Assembly (NCBI RefSeq): GCF_002008225.1
Contig: NZ_MRDH01000003.1
Span: 1-64,000, forward strand
Source of the DNA: Agrobacterium salinitolerans
GTDB lineage: Bacteria > Pseudomonadota > Alphaproteobacteria > Rhizobiales > Rhizobiaceae
DNA: 64,000 nucleotides
Direction: 5' to 3'
The stretch's first letter is position 1, and each line of letters opens with the position of its first letter. The notes under the pieces were generated by a model, which saw only the letters and a list, made by a program, of their open reading frames with translations, did no database searches and was not told where the DNA came from. A program made the position numbers and the translations under genes. Shown here piece by piece: positions 25,225 through 33,459 of the stretch.

Positions 25225-26877
25225 TCAGCTTCCGGTCCGGATCTGCGTCAGGGTACGCGTCGGCGTGATCGCTTCCGCATCCAGCTTCACCTCGATGATG
25301 GCCGGTTTGCCGCTGGCCCGCGCCCGCTCGAAGGCGGCGGCGAAGTCTTGCGTTCTTTCCACCGTTTCGCCGTGGCCACCATAGGCCTTGGCAAAAGCGT
25401 TGAAATCCGGGTTGACGAGATCGGTGCCGCTGACACGGCCAGGATATTCCCGTTCCTGATGCATGCGGATCGTGCCATAGGTGCCATTGTTGACGAGCAC
25501 GGTGATGATCGGCAGGCCATAACGCACGGCAGTGATGAATTCCTGCCCGTGCATCATGAAGCAGCCATCACCGGCAAAGCAGATTACCTCGCGCTCCGGG
25601 AACAGATGCTTGGCGGCCACCGCCGCCGGCAGGCCGTAACCCATGGAGCCTGATGTCGGGGCCGATTGCGTGTTGTAGCGGCGAAAGCGGTGGAAGCGGT
25701 GCAGCCAGGTGGCGTAATTGCCGGCGCCATTGGTGAAGATCGCGTCCTCAGCCACATTGGCCTCGATCCAGTCCATGATCGGGCCCATCTGCACCGGACC
25801 GGGCCCGGTCTGCGGTGGTGTCGACCAGGTGAGATAAGCTGCGTGCATGGCGGTAGTGCGCTCGGCCCATGCGGCGTTGCCGGAAAGGGTGAGCGAGGCG
25901 AGGGCGGCGACGAAATCATCTGGGGCGGCGCAGATCGCCAGATCGGGGCGGTAGACGCGGCCAAGTTCTTCGGCTTCGGGATAAATATGGATCAGCTTCT
26001 GCGACGGGTAGGGGATGTCGATGAGCGTATAACCGGAGGAGGGCATTTCCGAGAGGCGACCGCCGAGCAGCACCACCAGATCGGATTCCTTGATCTCCTT
26101 CGCCAGGGCGGGATTGATGCCGATGCCGACATCGCCAGCATAAGAAGGGCTCAGATGATCGAACAGCATCTGGCGGCGGAAGGAACAGCCGACGGGCAGC
26201 TTGTGGTTTTCGGCAAATGCCCTGAAGGCCGCCACGCTTTCCTCGGACCAGCGCGTGCCGCCGACGATGAAGATCGGCCGTTTCGCTTCGCCCAGCATTT
26301 TTGTGAAGGCCGTCATCTGCGAAGGGCCGGGATGCGCTTCGACCGGCATGTAGGGCTTTGCCTCGGGCGCTTCGACTTCTTCCACCAGCATGTCTTCCGG
26401 CAGCGTCAGCACCACGGGGCCGGGGCGGCCGGAGGTGGCGACGGCAAAGGCGCGGGTGACGAATTCAGGGATGCGGCGGGCATCGTCGATCTCGCCGACC
26501 CATTTTGCGAATTCTGTAAAGGCGCGGCGATATTCCACTTCCTGAAAGGCCTCGCGCTCGCGCGCTTCGCGCTGGACCTGGCCGATGAACAGGATCATCG
26601 GAATGGAATCCTGCCTTGCGATGTGCAGGCCGGCCGAGGCATTGGTTGCACCCGGACCGCGCGTCACCATGCAGACGCCGGGTTCGCCGGTCAGCCGGCC
26701 CCAGGTGTCGGCCATCATGGCGGCGCCGCCTTCCTGGCGGCAGACCACGGTTTCAATGCCGCTTTCATAAAGCGCATCCAGCACTGCCAGATAGCTCTCG
26801 CCCGGAACGCAGGACACGCGGGAGACGCCATTGGCCTTCAGCGCTTCGACGATCAGTTCTCCGCCGGTTCTTTTCAT
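25225..26877 (-). CDS. Thiamine-pyrophosphate enzyme, acetolactate synthase-like
   Basis: A 550-residue TPP enzyme with N-terminal, central and C-terminal domains in the usual order. The catalytic Glu49 is in CRQEGGAAMM. The TPP/Mg site is the late FAGDGCFMMHGQEF with LVNNGTYG. The start at 26877 overlaps the stop of the CoA-transferase gene (ATGA), which rules out the longer frame to 27153. It has no ilvN-like small subunit gene nearby. Coupling to a CaiB-type transferase suggests a decarboxylase or lyase acting on a CoA-linked or 2-oxo acid. The substrate is not known. Confidence 0.85.
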   Translation of the reverse strand: MKRTGGELIVEALKANGVSRVSCVPGESYLAVLDALYESGIETVVCRQEGGAAMMADTWGRLTGEPGVCMVTRGPGATNASAGLHIARQDSIPMILFIGQVQREAREREAFQEVEYRRAFTEFAKWVGEIDDARRIPEFVTRAFAVATSGRPGPVVLTLPEDMLVEEVEAPEAKPYMPVEAHPGPSQMTAFTKMLGEAKRPIFIVGGTRWSEESVAAFRAFAENHKLPVGCSFRRQMLFDHLSPSYAGDVGIGINPALAKEIKESDLVVLLGGRLSEMPSSGYTLIDIPYPSQKLIHIYPEAEELGRVYRPDLAICAAPDDFVAALASLTLSGNAAWAERTTAMHAAYLTWSTPPQTGPGPVQMGPIMDWIEANVAEDAIFTNGAGNYATWLHRFHRFRRYNTQSAPTSGSMGYGLPAAVAAKHLFPEREVICFAGDGCFMMHGQEFITAVRYGLPIITVLVNNGTYGTIRMHQEREYPGRVSGTDLVNPDFNAFAKAYGGHGETVERTQDFAAAFERARASGKPAIIEVKLDAEAITPTRTLTQIRTGS

Positions 26878-28076
26878 GGCGTGGTGGTCCTTTCGATGTT
26901 TTCCAGTTCGGCCAGCACCTGCGCCTGATGTTCGCCGAGCTTCGGGCTCGGGCGTTCGTAACGCAGCGGCGTCTGTGACATTATAATCGGTGTGCGTACC
27001 CCTGGGATGACGGTGCCGTCTTCCGCTTCCAGATCGACGCGGAGGCCGCGTGCCTGAACTTGCGAATCGGCGAACATCTCCTCGATGGAGTTGATCGGCC
27101 CGGCCGGCACGGCGTTTTTCTCGCAGGCGCTCAGAAGATCGCGCTTGTTCCATTTCAGCGTTTCGGTGGAAACGATCCGCCGGACTTCGACCTTATGTGC
27201 GACGCGGGCCTTGTTTGTCGCATAACGTTCGTCATCGGCAATCGCGCCAATGCCGAGAATGGTGCAGAGGCGGCGGAACTGGCCGTCATTGCCGACCGCG
27301 AGGATCAGGAAACCATCGGCCGTCGGCACCACCTCATAGGGGGAAATATTCGGATGGGCGTTGCCGAGGCGGACGGGCGGCTTGCCGGAGATCAGATAAT
27401 TCATGTTCTGGTTGGCGAGCACGGCCGATTGCACATCCAGAAGCGCCATGTCGATATGCTGGCCTTCGCCTGATCGCATGGTGTGGATGAGGGCGGCCTG
27501 AATGGCTGTCACGGAATAAATGCCGGTGAAGATATCGGCCACCGCAACACCCGCCTTCATCGGCTGGCCGTCAGCTTCACCTGTTATCGACATGAAACCG
27601 GACATGCCCTGCACGATATAGTCGTATCCGGCGAGATCGGCGTAAGGCCCGGTCTGGCCGAAGCCGGTGATGGAGCAATAGATCAGCTTCGGATTGAGCA
27701 CCCTAAGGCTCTCATAATCGAGGCCGTATTTGGCGAGCCCGCCGCGCTTGAAGTTTTCGATGACGACATCGGCGGTGCGGACCAGCCGGCGCACCAGTTC
27801 GCAGCCCTCAGGGGTCTTCAGATCGGCGACGATGGAGCGTTTGCCGCGATTGGTGGCGTGGTAGTAGGCCGCAGAGAGGTTCTCTCCGTCAGCACCCTCA
27901 ACGAAGGGTGGTCCCCATGCGCGGGTATCGTCGCCACCTTCGGGGTTCTCGACCTTGATGACGTCAGCGCCCATGTCGGCCAGCATCTGCCCCGCCCAGG
28001 GACCAGCCAGAACACGCGCGAGTTCAATGACACGGATGCCTGCGAGCGGCGGTTTCCTGTTCGGCATGTCGGTCAT
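26874..28076 (-). CDS. CaiB/BaiF family (class III) CoA-transferase
   Basis: A 400-residue CoA-transferase, moving CoA between carboxylic acids. The N-terminal GIRVIELARVLAGPWAGQML, the KVENPEGGDDTR stretch and GYDYIVQGMSGFMSITGE with the active-site region are typical. The start at 28076 has GGGGGA a few bases before the ATG; the open frame runs on to 28133. The ATGA overlap with the TPP-enzyme gene indicates a two-gene operon and a shared pathway, in the way that formyl-CoA transferase and oxalyl-CoA decarboxylase genes are paired. Confidence 0.88.
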   Translation of the reverse strand: MTDMPNRKPPLAGIRVIELARVLAGPWAGQMLADMGADVIKVENPEGGDDTRAWGPPFVEGADGENLSAAYYHATNRGKRSIVADLKTPEGCELVRRLVRTADVVIENFKRGGLAKYGLDYESLRVLNPKLIYCSITGFGQTGPYADLAGYDYIVQGMSGFMSITGEADGQPMKAGVAVADIFTGIYSVTAIQAALIHTMRSGEGQHIDMALLDVQSAVLANQNMNYLISGKPPVRLGNAHPNISPYEVVPTADGFLILAVGNDGQFRRLCTILGIGAIADDERYATNKARVAHKVEVRRIVSTETLKWNKRDLLSACEKNAVPAGPINSIEEMFADSQVQARGLRVDLEAEDGTVIPGVRTPIIMSQTPLRYERPSPKLGEHQAQVLAELENIERTTTP

Positions 28077-28177
28077 CTGTCCCCCGGGATTTTCTGCTTG
28101 CCGGTTTATAGACCGCTGCCTGCCGCGCCGCATGTGATTTTATCTCATGGACTTATTCCGTTTCGGCAAAGGCGCCT

Positions 28178-29128
28178 TCAGTCTTTAACGACCCGACCGC
28201 ACCAGGCGGCGAAATCCGCCGCGACGGGCTGCCAGCCGATCTCGTTCAATGTCTCGTGCCGCATTCCCTTGTAGATTGTGTGTTCGACATGACTGAAGCC
28301 CGCCTGGCGGAAACGCTCGGCTAGCCACACAATTTCCCTGCCATCATTCGTGGCGGCATCCTGATCGCCGCTTACCAGTAACAGCGGCAGCGTTTTTGGC
28401 AGGCGCTCGATGAGTTTTGGCGCGCGATAGGAGAGTTCGAAAACATCCTGCCAGAGCGAAACGCTCGCCTCGAACTGGCAGAGCGGGTCCTCCACATAGG
28501 CATCGACAGCCGCCTTGTCGTGGCTCAGCCAGTCGGCATGGGTGCGCCTTTCCGGCATTTTTGCATTCCAGGCGCGGAAGGTCGCCTTGGGCAGGATGGC
28601 GCTCGGCACGTCCGATCCCTTCAGCATCTTTTCAAGCCGGAGCACGACCTGCGCGATGCGGCCCATGACGCCGGGATTGAGATTGGAGTTCCAGATCGAC
28701 AGGCCATCGAAGGCATCGGGGTGGCTGACGGCAGCGTTGAGCGCCACGAGGCCACCCATGGAGTGGCCGAACAGGATCACGGGCAGGCCGGGATGTCTTT
28801 CCCCGATCATCACGCGCATCGCCATGACATCGGCAACCACCTTTTCCGCGCCGTCCTTCCAGGCGAAGCGACCGAGAGGCGCATCCGCCGCTCTCGTGCG
28901 GCCATGGCCGCGATGGTCATGGGCATAGACCTCGAAACCCTGTTTCGCCATGACATCGGCAAAACGGCGGTAGCGGCCGGCGTGCTCGACAAGGCCGTGG
29001 CAGATCATCAGCACGCCACGGGCGGGGGATAGAGCGGAAGGTTGATGACGGAAGGCGATCGATGCGCCGGAAGGGGCTTCCAGCCTCTCAATCTGGCTGA
29101 AGGCGAAGTTATCGGTCGTCTCATTCAT
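28178..29128 (-). CDS. Alpha/beta hydrolase, monoacylglycerol lipase-like
   Basis: This serine hydrolase of the lysophospholipase/monoglyceride lipase group has the HGLVEHAGRY oxyanion loop and the nucleophile elbow GHSMGG. An acid (SGDQDAATN) and a late His (EHTIYKGMRHET) complete the triad. The ATG at 29128 gives 316 residues; the ATG at 29140 is equally plausible, with GAGG close upstream. It stands alone, divergent from ettA. No signal peptide is seen, so it is probably cytosolic or loosely membrane-bound. Confidence 0.83.
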   Translation of the reverse strand: MNETTDNFAFSQIERLEAPSGASIAFRHQPSALSPARGVLMICHGLVEHAGRYRRFADVMAKQGFEVYAHDHRGHGRTRAADAPLGRFAWKDGAEKVVADVMAMRVMIGERHPGLPVILFGHSMGGLVALNAAVSHPDAFDGLSIWNSNLNPGVMGRIAQVVLRLEKMLKGSDVPSAILPKATFRAWNAKMPERRTHADWLSHDKAAVDAYVEDPLCQFEASVSLWQDVFELSYRAPKLIERLPKTLPLLLVSGDQDAATNDGREIVWLAERFRQAGFSHVEHTIYKGMRHETLNEIGWQPVAADFAAWCGRVVKD

Positions 29129-29275
29129 GGCAGCACCCATCGCCTCGTCACGCAGCTTGTCATAATCATGGGGTCATAATCGTGCCAGAGGTTGCCCCAA
29201 GGTCCTATTTACCCTACATAGCGGCAAATTTCCCGATACGTACTCTTAAAAATCCGATGTGGAGCATTCGCTACA

Positions 29276-30925
29276 ATGGCACGTCAATTCATCTATCACA
29301 TGGCTGGGCTGAACAAGTCCTATGGCGCGAAGAAGGTTCTGGAGAACGTCCATCTCTCCTTCTACCCCGATGCCAAGATCGGTATCCTCGGCCCGAACGG
29401 TGCCGGTAAGTCGACCGTTCTGAAAATCATGGCCGGCCTCGACAAGGAATATACCGGTGAAGCCTGGCTCGCCGAAGGTGCGACCCTCGGTTATCTCGAG
29501 CAGGAGCCGAAGCTCGACGAAAACAAGACCGTGATGGAAAACGTCATGGAAGGCGTGGCGCACAAGACGGCGATCGTCGACCGCTACAACGAATTGATGA
29601 TGAACTATTCCGACGAAACGGCGGATGAGGGCGCAAAGCTTCAGGACATGATCGACAGCCAGAACCTCTGGGATCTGGAAAATCAGGTCGAAATGGCCAT
29701 GGATGCCCTGCGTTGCCCGCCCGGCGATTCGCCCGTGACCGGCCTTTCCGGTGGTGAGCGTCGCCGTGTGGCACTGTGCCGTCTGCTGCTGTCGCAGCCG
29801 GACCTGCTGCTGCTCGACGAACCGACGAACCATCTGGACGCTGAAACTATCGCCTGGCTCGAAAAGCACCTGCGCGACTATCCCGGCGCCGTGATGATGA
29901 TCACCCACGACCGCTACTTCCTCGACAATGTCACGGGCTGGATTCTCGAGCTCGATCGTGGTCGCGGCATTCCTTACGAAGGCAACTACTCCGCTTACCT
30001 GCAGGCGAAAGCCAAGCGCATGCAGCAGGAAGCTCGCGAAGATGCATCGCGTCAGAAGGCCATCAGCCGCGAGCAGGAATGGATCGCATCCAGCCCCAAG
30101 GCCCGTCAGACGAAATCCAAGGCGCGTATTAAGGCCTATGACGAACTGGTGGAAGCAGCGGAAAACCGCCGTCCCGGCGATGCGCAGATCGTCATTCCGG
30201 TTGCAGAGCGTCTCGGTCGCGTCGTCATCGAAGCCGACAACCTCACCAAGTCCTATGGCGACCGCGTGCTGATTGAAAACCTGTCCTTCAAGCTGCCGCC
30301 CGGTGGCATCGTCGGTGTCATCGGTCCGAACGGTGCGGGTAAGACGACGCTGTTCAAGATGATCACCGGTCAGGAGAAGCCTGATAGCGGTTCCGTGACC
30401 GTTGGTGACACCGTTCAGCTCGGTTACGTCGACCAGAGCCGCGACGCGCTGGCGGGTGACAAGACCGTGTGGGAAGAAATCTCCGGCGGCAACGACATCA
30501 TCAAGCTCGGCAAGTTCGAAGTGAATTCGCGCGCCTATTGCGGCGCCTTCAACTTCAAGGGCGGCGATCAGCAGCAGAAGGTCGGCAATCTTTCGGGCGG
30601 TCAGCGTAACCGCGTTCACCTCGCCAAGATGCTGAAGGCCGGCGGCAACGTGCTGCTGCTCGACGAACCGACCAACGATCTTGACACCGAAACGCTGGCG
30701 GCGCTTGAAGAAGCGCTGGAAGCCTTCGCCGGCTGCGCCGTTATCATCAGCCACGACCGCATGTTCCTTGACCGCCTTGCCACCCACATCCTCGCTTTCG
30801 AGGGTGACAGCCATGTGGAATGGTTCGAAGGCAACTTCGAAGACTACGAAAAGGACAAGGTCCGCCGTCTCGGCCCGGAAAGCATCAAGCCCGGCCGCGT
30901 GAGCTACAAGCGCCTGACGCGCTGA
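29276..30925 (+). CDS. ettA: Energy-dependent translational throttle protein EttA (ABC-F ATPase)
   Basis: A 549-residue ABC-F protein with two nucleotide-binding domains and no membrane helices. The first Walker A is GPNGAGKS (39-46), with the signature LSGGERRR and LLLDEPTNHLD. The second domain has GPNGAGKTT, LSGGQRNR and LLLDEPTNDLD. The linker with many Lys and Arg (about 240-300) is the arm that reaches the ribosomal P-site tRNA. EttA gates the first peptide bond according to the ATP/ADP ratio. The gene is monocistronic and ends at a strong terminator. Confidence 0.93.
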   Translation: MARQFIYHMAGLNKSYGAKKVLENVHLSFYPDAKIGILGPNGAGKSTVLKIMAGLDKEYTGEAWLAEGATLGYLEQEPKLDENKTVMENVMEGVAHKTAIVDRYNELMMNYSDETADEGAKLQDMIDSQNLWDLENQVEMAMDALRCPPGDSPVTGLSGGERRRVALCRLLLSQPDLLLLDEPTNHLDAETIAWLEKHLRDYPGAVMMITHDRYFLDNVTGWILELDRGRGIPYEGNYSAYLQAKAKRMQQEAREDASRQKAISREQEWIASSPKARQTKSKARIKAYDELVEAAENRRPGDAQIVIPVAERLGRVVIEADNLTKSYGDRVLIENLSFKLPPGGIVGVIGPNGAGKTTLFKMITGQEKPDSGSVTVGDTVQLGYVDQSRDALAGDKTVWEEISGGNDIIKLGKFEVNSRAYCGAFNFKGGDQQQKVGNLSGGQRNRVHLAKMLKAGGNVLLLDEPTNDLDTETLAALEEALEAFAGCAVIISHDRMFLDRLATHILAFEGDSHVEWFEGNFEDYEKDKVRRLGPESIKPGRVSYKRLTR

Positions 30926-30947
30926 TCCTTTTCAGCATCGCTCCAGA

Positions 30948-30975
30948 AAGGCCCGCCGTAAAGCGGGCCTTTTTT
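30948..30975 (+). terminator. Rho-independent terminator of ettA
   Basis: GGCCCGC pairs with GCGGGCC and TTTTTT follows, about 25 bases after the ettA stop codon. Confidence 0.85.
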
Positions 30976-31040
30976 CGTGTAATAAGTGGACATGATCGCG
31001 TCCCGAGACACTTTACGCTTGCATCGAACGCCACATCGAC

Positions 31041-31056
31041 ATAAAGATATCTTTAT
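31041..31056. promoter_or_regulatory. Perfect 16-bp palindrome ATAAAGATATCTTTAT
   Basis: The palindrome lies 30 bases before the GTG start of the ArsR-methyltransferase gene. Its size, symmetry and position fit an autoregulatory operator for that ArsR-type protein. Confidence 0.65.
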
Positions 31057-31085
31057 ATCTTGATTAGCTTGCGAGGCGCGGCAGA

Positions 31086-32099
31086 GTGGCGTTCGGTCTG
31101 GACAAATTGGTGGATCTCCTGAAGGCGGCGGGTGAGACGACGCGTTTTCGCTTGCTGGCGCTTCTTTCGGCCGGCGATCTGACGGTTACCGACCTTACCG
31201 AAATCCTCGGCCAGTCGCAGCCGCGCATCTCCCGTCACCTCAAACTTTTGACGGAAGAGGGGCTGATCGAGCGTTATCAGGAAGGCGCATGGGCCTATTT
31301 CCGTCTGCGGCAGGATGGTGAGCCTGCGGGCGTCGTTCGGCAGCTGCTTGGCGCCGCGTCGCCGTCTGACGCCGTTCTCCAGCGCGACAGCGAACGGCTT
31401 GCTACCGTCAAGCGGGTGCGGGCGGAGCGGGCGCAGGACTATTTCAGCCGCAACGCTTCCGCATGGGACGAGCTGCGCCGTCTGCATGTCAGCGACGAGG
31501 CCGTGGAAGGCGCGCTCCTGAAGTTGGTGGGCACCACGCCGATCGATTCGCTTCTCGATCTTGGCACCGGCACCGGCCGTATCCTGCAGCTTCTGAGCGG
31601 TATCTATCGCCGCGCGATCGGTGTGGATGCCAGCCGCGACATGCTGTCGGTGGCGCGCGCCAATCTCGACAAGGCGGGCGTGGTCAATGCCTCCGTTCGC
31701 CATGGCGACATTCTCAATCTGCCGCTCGAGGGACAGGATTTCGATCTGATCGTTATCCATCAGGTCCTGCATTTCCTCGACCAGCCGGAAATCGCGCTTT
31801 CGGAAGCTGCACGCATGCTGCGTCCCGGCGGTCGGCTGATCGTCATCGACCTTGCGCCGCATTCCTTCGAATATCTGCGTGATGAACACGCGCATGTGCG
31901 GCTCGGTTTCTCGCATCCGCTGATGGAAGAATGGTTGAAGAAGGCCGGGCTTTCATTGGAGCGCGCCGTCGATCTTCATTCTGAAAAAGCGTCCGACGAG
32001 GCTTTGGACGTCACGATATGGGTTGCCCGCGACCAGCGGCTGCTGATGGCAGACGATGTGGCGCAAGAGGCGGTTTTACTTCGCTCCGGGAGGGCATGA
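31086..32099 (+). CDS. ArsR-type regulator fused to a SAM-dependent methyltransferase domain
   Basis: A 337-residue fusion. The winged helix occupies about residues 1-95 (LAVLSAGDLTVTDLTE-like segment and SQPRISRHLKLL). The class I methyltransferase domain begins near residue 140, with the SAM motif LLDLGTGTGRILQLL. No metal-binding Cys motif of ArsR/SmtB sensors is evident. It is followed one base later by metF, so it is probably a SAM- or homocysteine-cycle sensor controlling methionine genes, like SamR-type regulators of alphaproteobacteria. A GTG opens the frame. Confidence 0.83.
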   Translation: MAFGLDKLVDLLKAAGETTRFRLLALLSAGDLTVTDLTEILGQSQPRISRHLKLLTEEGLIERYQEGAWAYFRLRQDGEPAGVVRQLLGAASPSDAVLQRDSERLATVKRVRAERAQDYFSRNASAWDELRRLHVSDEAVEGALLKLVGTTPIDSLLDLGTGTGRILQLLSGIYRRAIGVDASRDMLSVARANLDKAGVVNASVRHGDILNLPLEGQDFDLIVIHQVLHFLDQPEIALSEAARMLRPGGRLIVIDLAPHSFEYLRDEHAHVRLGFSHPLMEEWLKKAGLSLERAVDLHSEKASDEALDVTIWVARDQRLLMADDVAQEAVLLRSGRA

Positions 32100-32100
32100 T

Positions 32101-32994
32101 ATGTTGAGGTCAGAAACCGCACGCCGTGATGGCGACATCCGGTTGTCTTTCGAATTTTTTCCTCCCAAGAACGCCGAGATGGAATCCCAGCTTTGGGAAA
32201 CGGTCGACGAGCTGAAGAAGTGGAATCCGGATTTCGTTTCCGTCACCTATGGTGCCGGTGGCTCCACAAAAGCGCCGACGCTGGACGCGGTACGCCGTAT
32301 GATCGCAGACGGCCATCTGCCGACTGCCGCGCATCTGACGTGCGTGGATGCGAGCCGGGATGAGGTGCATCAGGTCGTAGAAGAGTTCCGCAATGCTGGC
32401 GTTCGCCATTTCGTGGCGCTTCGCGGCGATCCCTCCACCGGCATCGGCACGGCTTACCAGCCGCATCCGGAAGGGTATGAGAATGCTGCCGCTCTGGTGA
32501 AGGGGCTGCGTGAAATTGCCGATTTCGAGATTTCCGTTTCGGCCTATCCGGAAAAACATCCGGAAAGTGCAAGCGAGGCTATCGATATCGACATGTTGAA
32601 GCGCAAGGCCGACAATGGTGCGACGCGGGCGCTGACGCAGTTCTTCTTCGATAATGACGTGTTCGAACGTTACATGGAGCGGGTCACGGCGGCGGGCATC
32701 ACCATTCCGGTGGTTCCGGGCATTATGCCGATCCAGAATCTCACCCAGCTCAAGCGTTTCGCCGGCCGCTGCGGCACCAGCATTCCCGGTTTTCTGGATG
32801 AGCGTTTCGAAGGCTATGACGACGATCTGGAAGGTCGCGCCCGCGTGGCCGCGGAGGTTGCCGCCGAACAGATTGCCGATCTTCAGCGTCGTGGCGTCAA
32901 TGAGTTCCATCTCTACACCATGAACCGCGCGCCGCTGGTTGACGCGGTGCTTGAAAATCTCGGGCTGGAGCGTCTGCGCCGCAGCGCCGCGTGA
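32101..32994 (+). CDS. metF: 5,10-methylenetetrahydrofolate reductase
   Basis: A 297-residue FAD-dependent TIM-barrel enzyme that reduces methylene-THF to methyl-THF, the methyl donor for methionine synthase. SFEFFPPK near the N-terminus, VTYGAGGSTK, HLTCVDAS and LRGDPS are family motifs. The start is the ATG at 32101 with GGGAGGG upstream; an in-frame start at 32056 lies inside the regulator gene. The one-base gap to the regulator gene implies a single operon. A terminator follows. Confidence 0.93.
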   Translation: MLRSETARRDGDIRLSFEFFPPKNAEMESQLWETVDELKKWNPDFVSVTYGAGGSTKAPTLDAVRRMIADGHLPTAAHLTCVDASRDEVHQVVEEFRNAGVRHFVALRGDPSTGIGTAYQPHPEGYENAAALVKGLREIADFEISVSAYPEKHPESASEAIDIDMLKRKADNGATRALTQFFFDNDVFERYMERVTAAGITIPVVPGIMPIQNLTQLKRFAGRCGTSIPGFLDERFEGYDDDLEGRARVAAEVAAEQIADLQRRGVNEFHLYTMNRAPLVDAVLENLGLERLRRSAA

Positions 32995-33019
32995 TTTTAC
33001 ACATCAGATTACCGATATG

Positions 33020-33054
33020 AAAAAAGCGCAGGTCCCTTAGGGCCTGCGCTTTTT
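33020..33054. terminator. Terminator after metF, usable in both directions
   Basis: AAAAAAGCGCAGG and CCTGCGCTTTTT form a long stem with flanking A and T runs. It ends metF on the plus strand and the small-protein gene on the minus strand. Confidence 0.8.
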
Positions 33055-33103
33055 AAACTCGTGTCATCTACGGTTTTTATCTGCGTTTGGTCTTCACGTC
33101 TCG

Positions 33104-33181
33104 TCAGATGAAAAGCATCATCGCTACGAACAAAAACGCCAAACCGACTGCCAAGGCATTGAGAGATTTTGTAAGTCCCAT
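33104..33181 (-). CDS. 25-residue single-helix membrane protein
   Basis: The ATG at 33181 has a perfect AGGAGG five bases upstream. It opens a 25-residue reading frame with a short polar N-terminus (MGLTKSLN) followed by an uninterrupted hydrophobic helix ending FVAMMLFI. This is a small hydrophobic protein with no recognised function, likely in the inner membrane. It is located between two terminators (33020-33054 and 33350-33386), so it is an independent transcription unit. I base the call on the ribosome binding site and composition. Confidence 0.6.
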   Translation of the reverse strand: MGLTKSLNALAVGLAFLFVAMMLFI

Positions 33182-33349
33182 GGGTGCCTCCTGTTGTTGA
33201 CAGGTTTGATAATATGACCGTTTTGTGGCGGTTGGAAAGCGGTTTTTGTGATGCAGTGCAGCAAGGCCTGGCATGCCGTAAAAAAGCGTTTTCTGTAATT
33301 TATTGAAAATAAAAGATTATTTCTCTATCACGCAGTGCTTCATAAGTTT

Positions 33350-33386
33350 AAAAAAAGTAAATGACCGGGGTGTTATCCCCAGTCAT
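33350..33386 (-). terminator. Rho-independent terminator of the mltB-like gene
   Basis: On the minus strand ATGACTGGGG pairs with CCCCGGTCAT and is followed by TTTACTTTTTTT, about 75 bases beyond the transglycosylase stop codon. Confidence 0.75.
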
Positions 33387-33459
33387 CAGGTCGAGATTAA
33401 TGATTTCTGCCTTGATTCCGTCCGACAGATGAAGGGCCGGAAGGCGGCGTTAAGATTGA

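Noticed and set aside
25666..26928. 420-codon open frame on the plus strand
   Set aside because: It is antisense to the TPP-enzyme gene with no family features or ribosome binding site.
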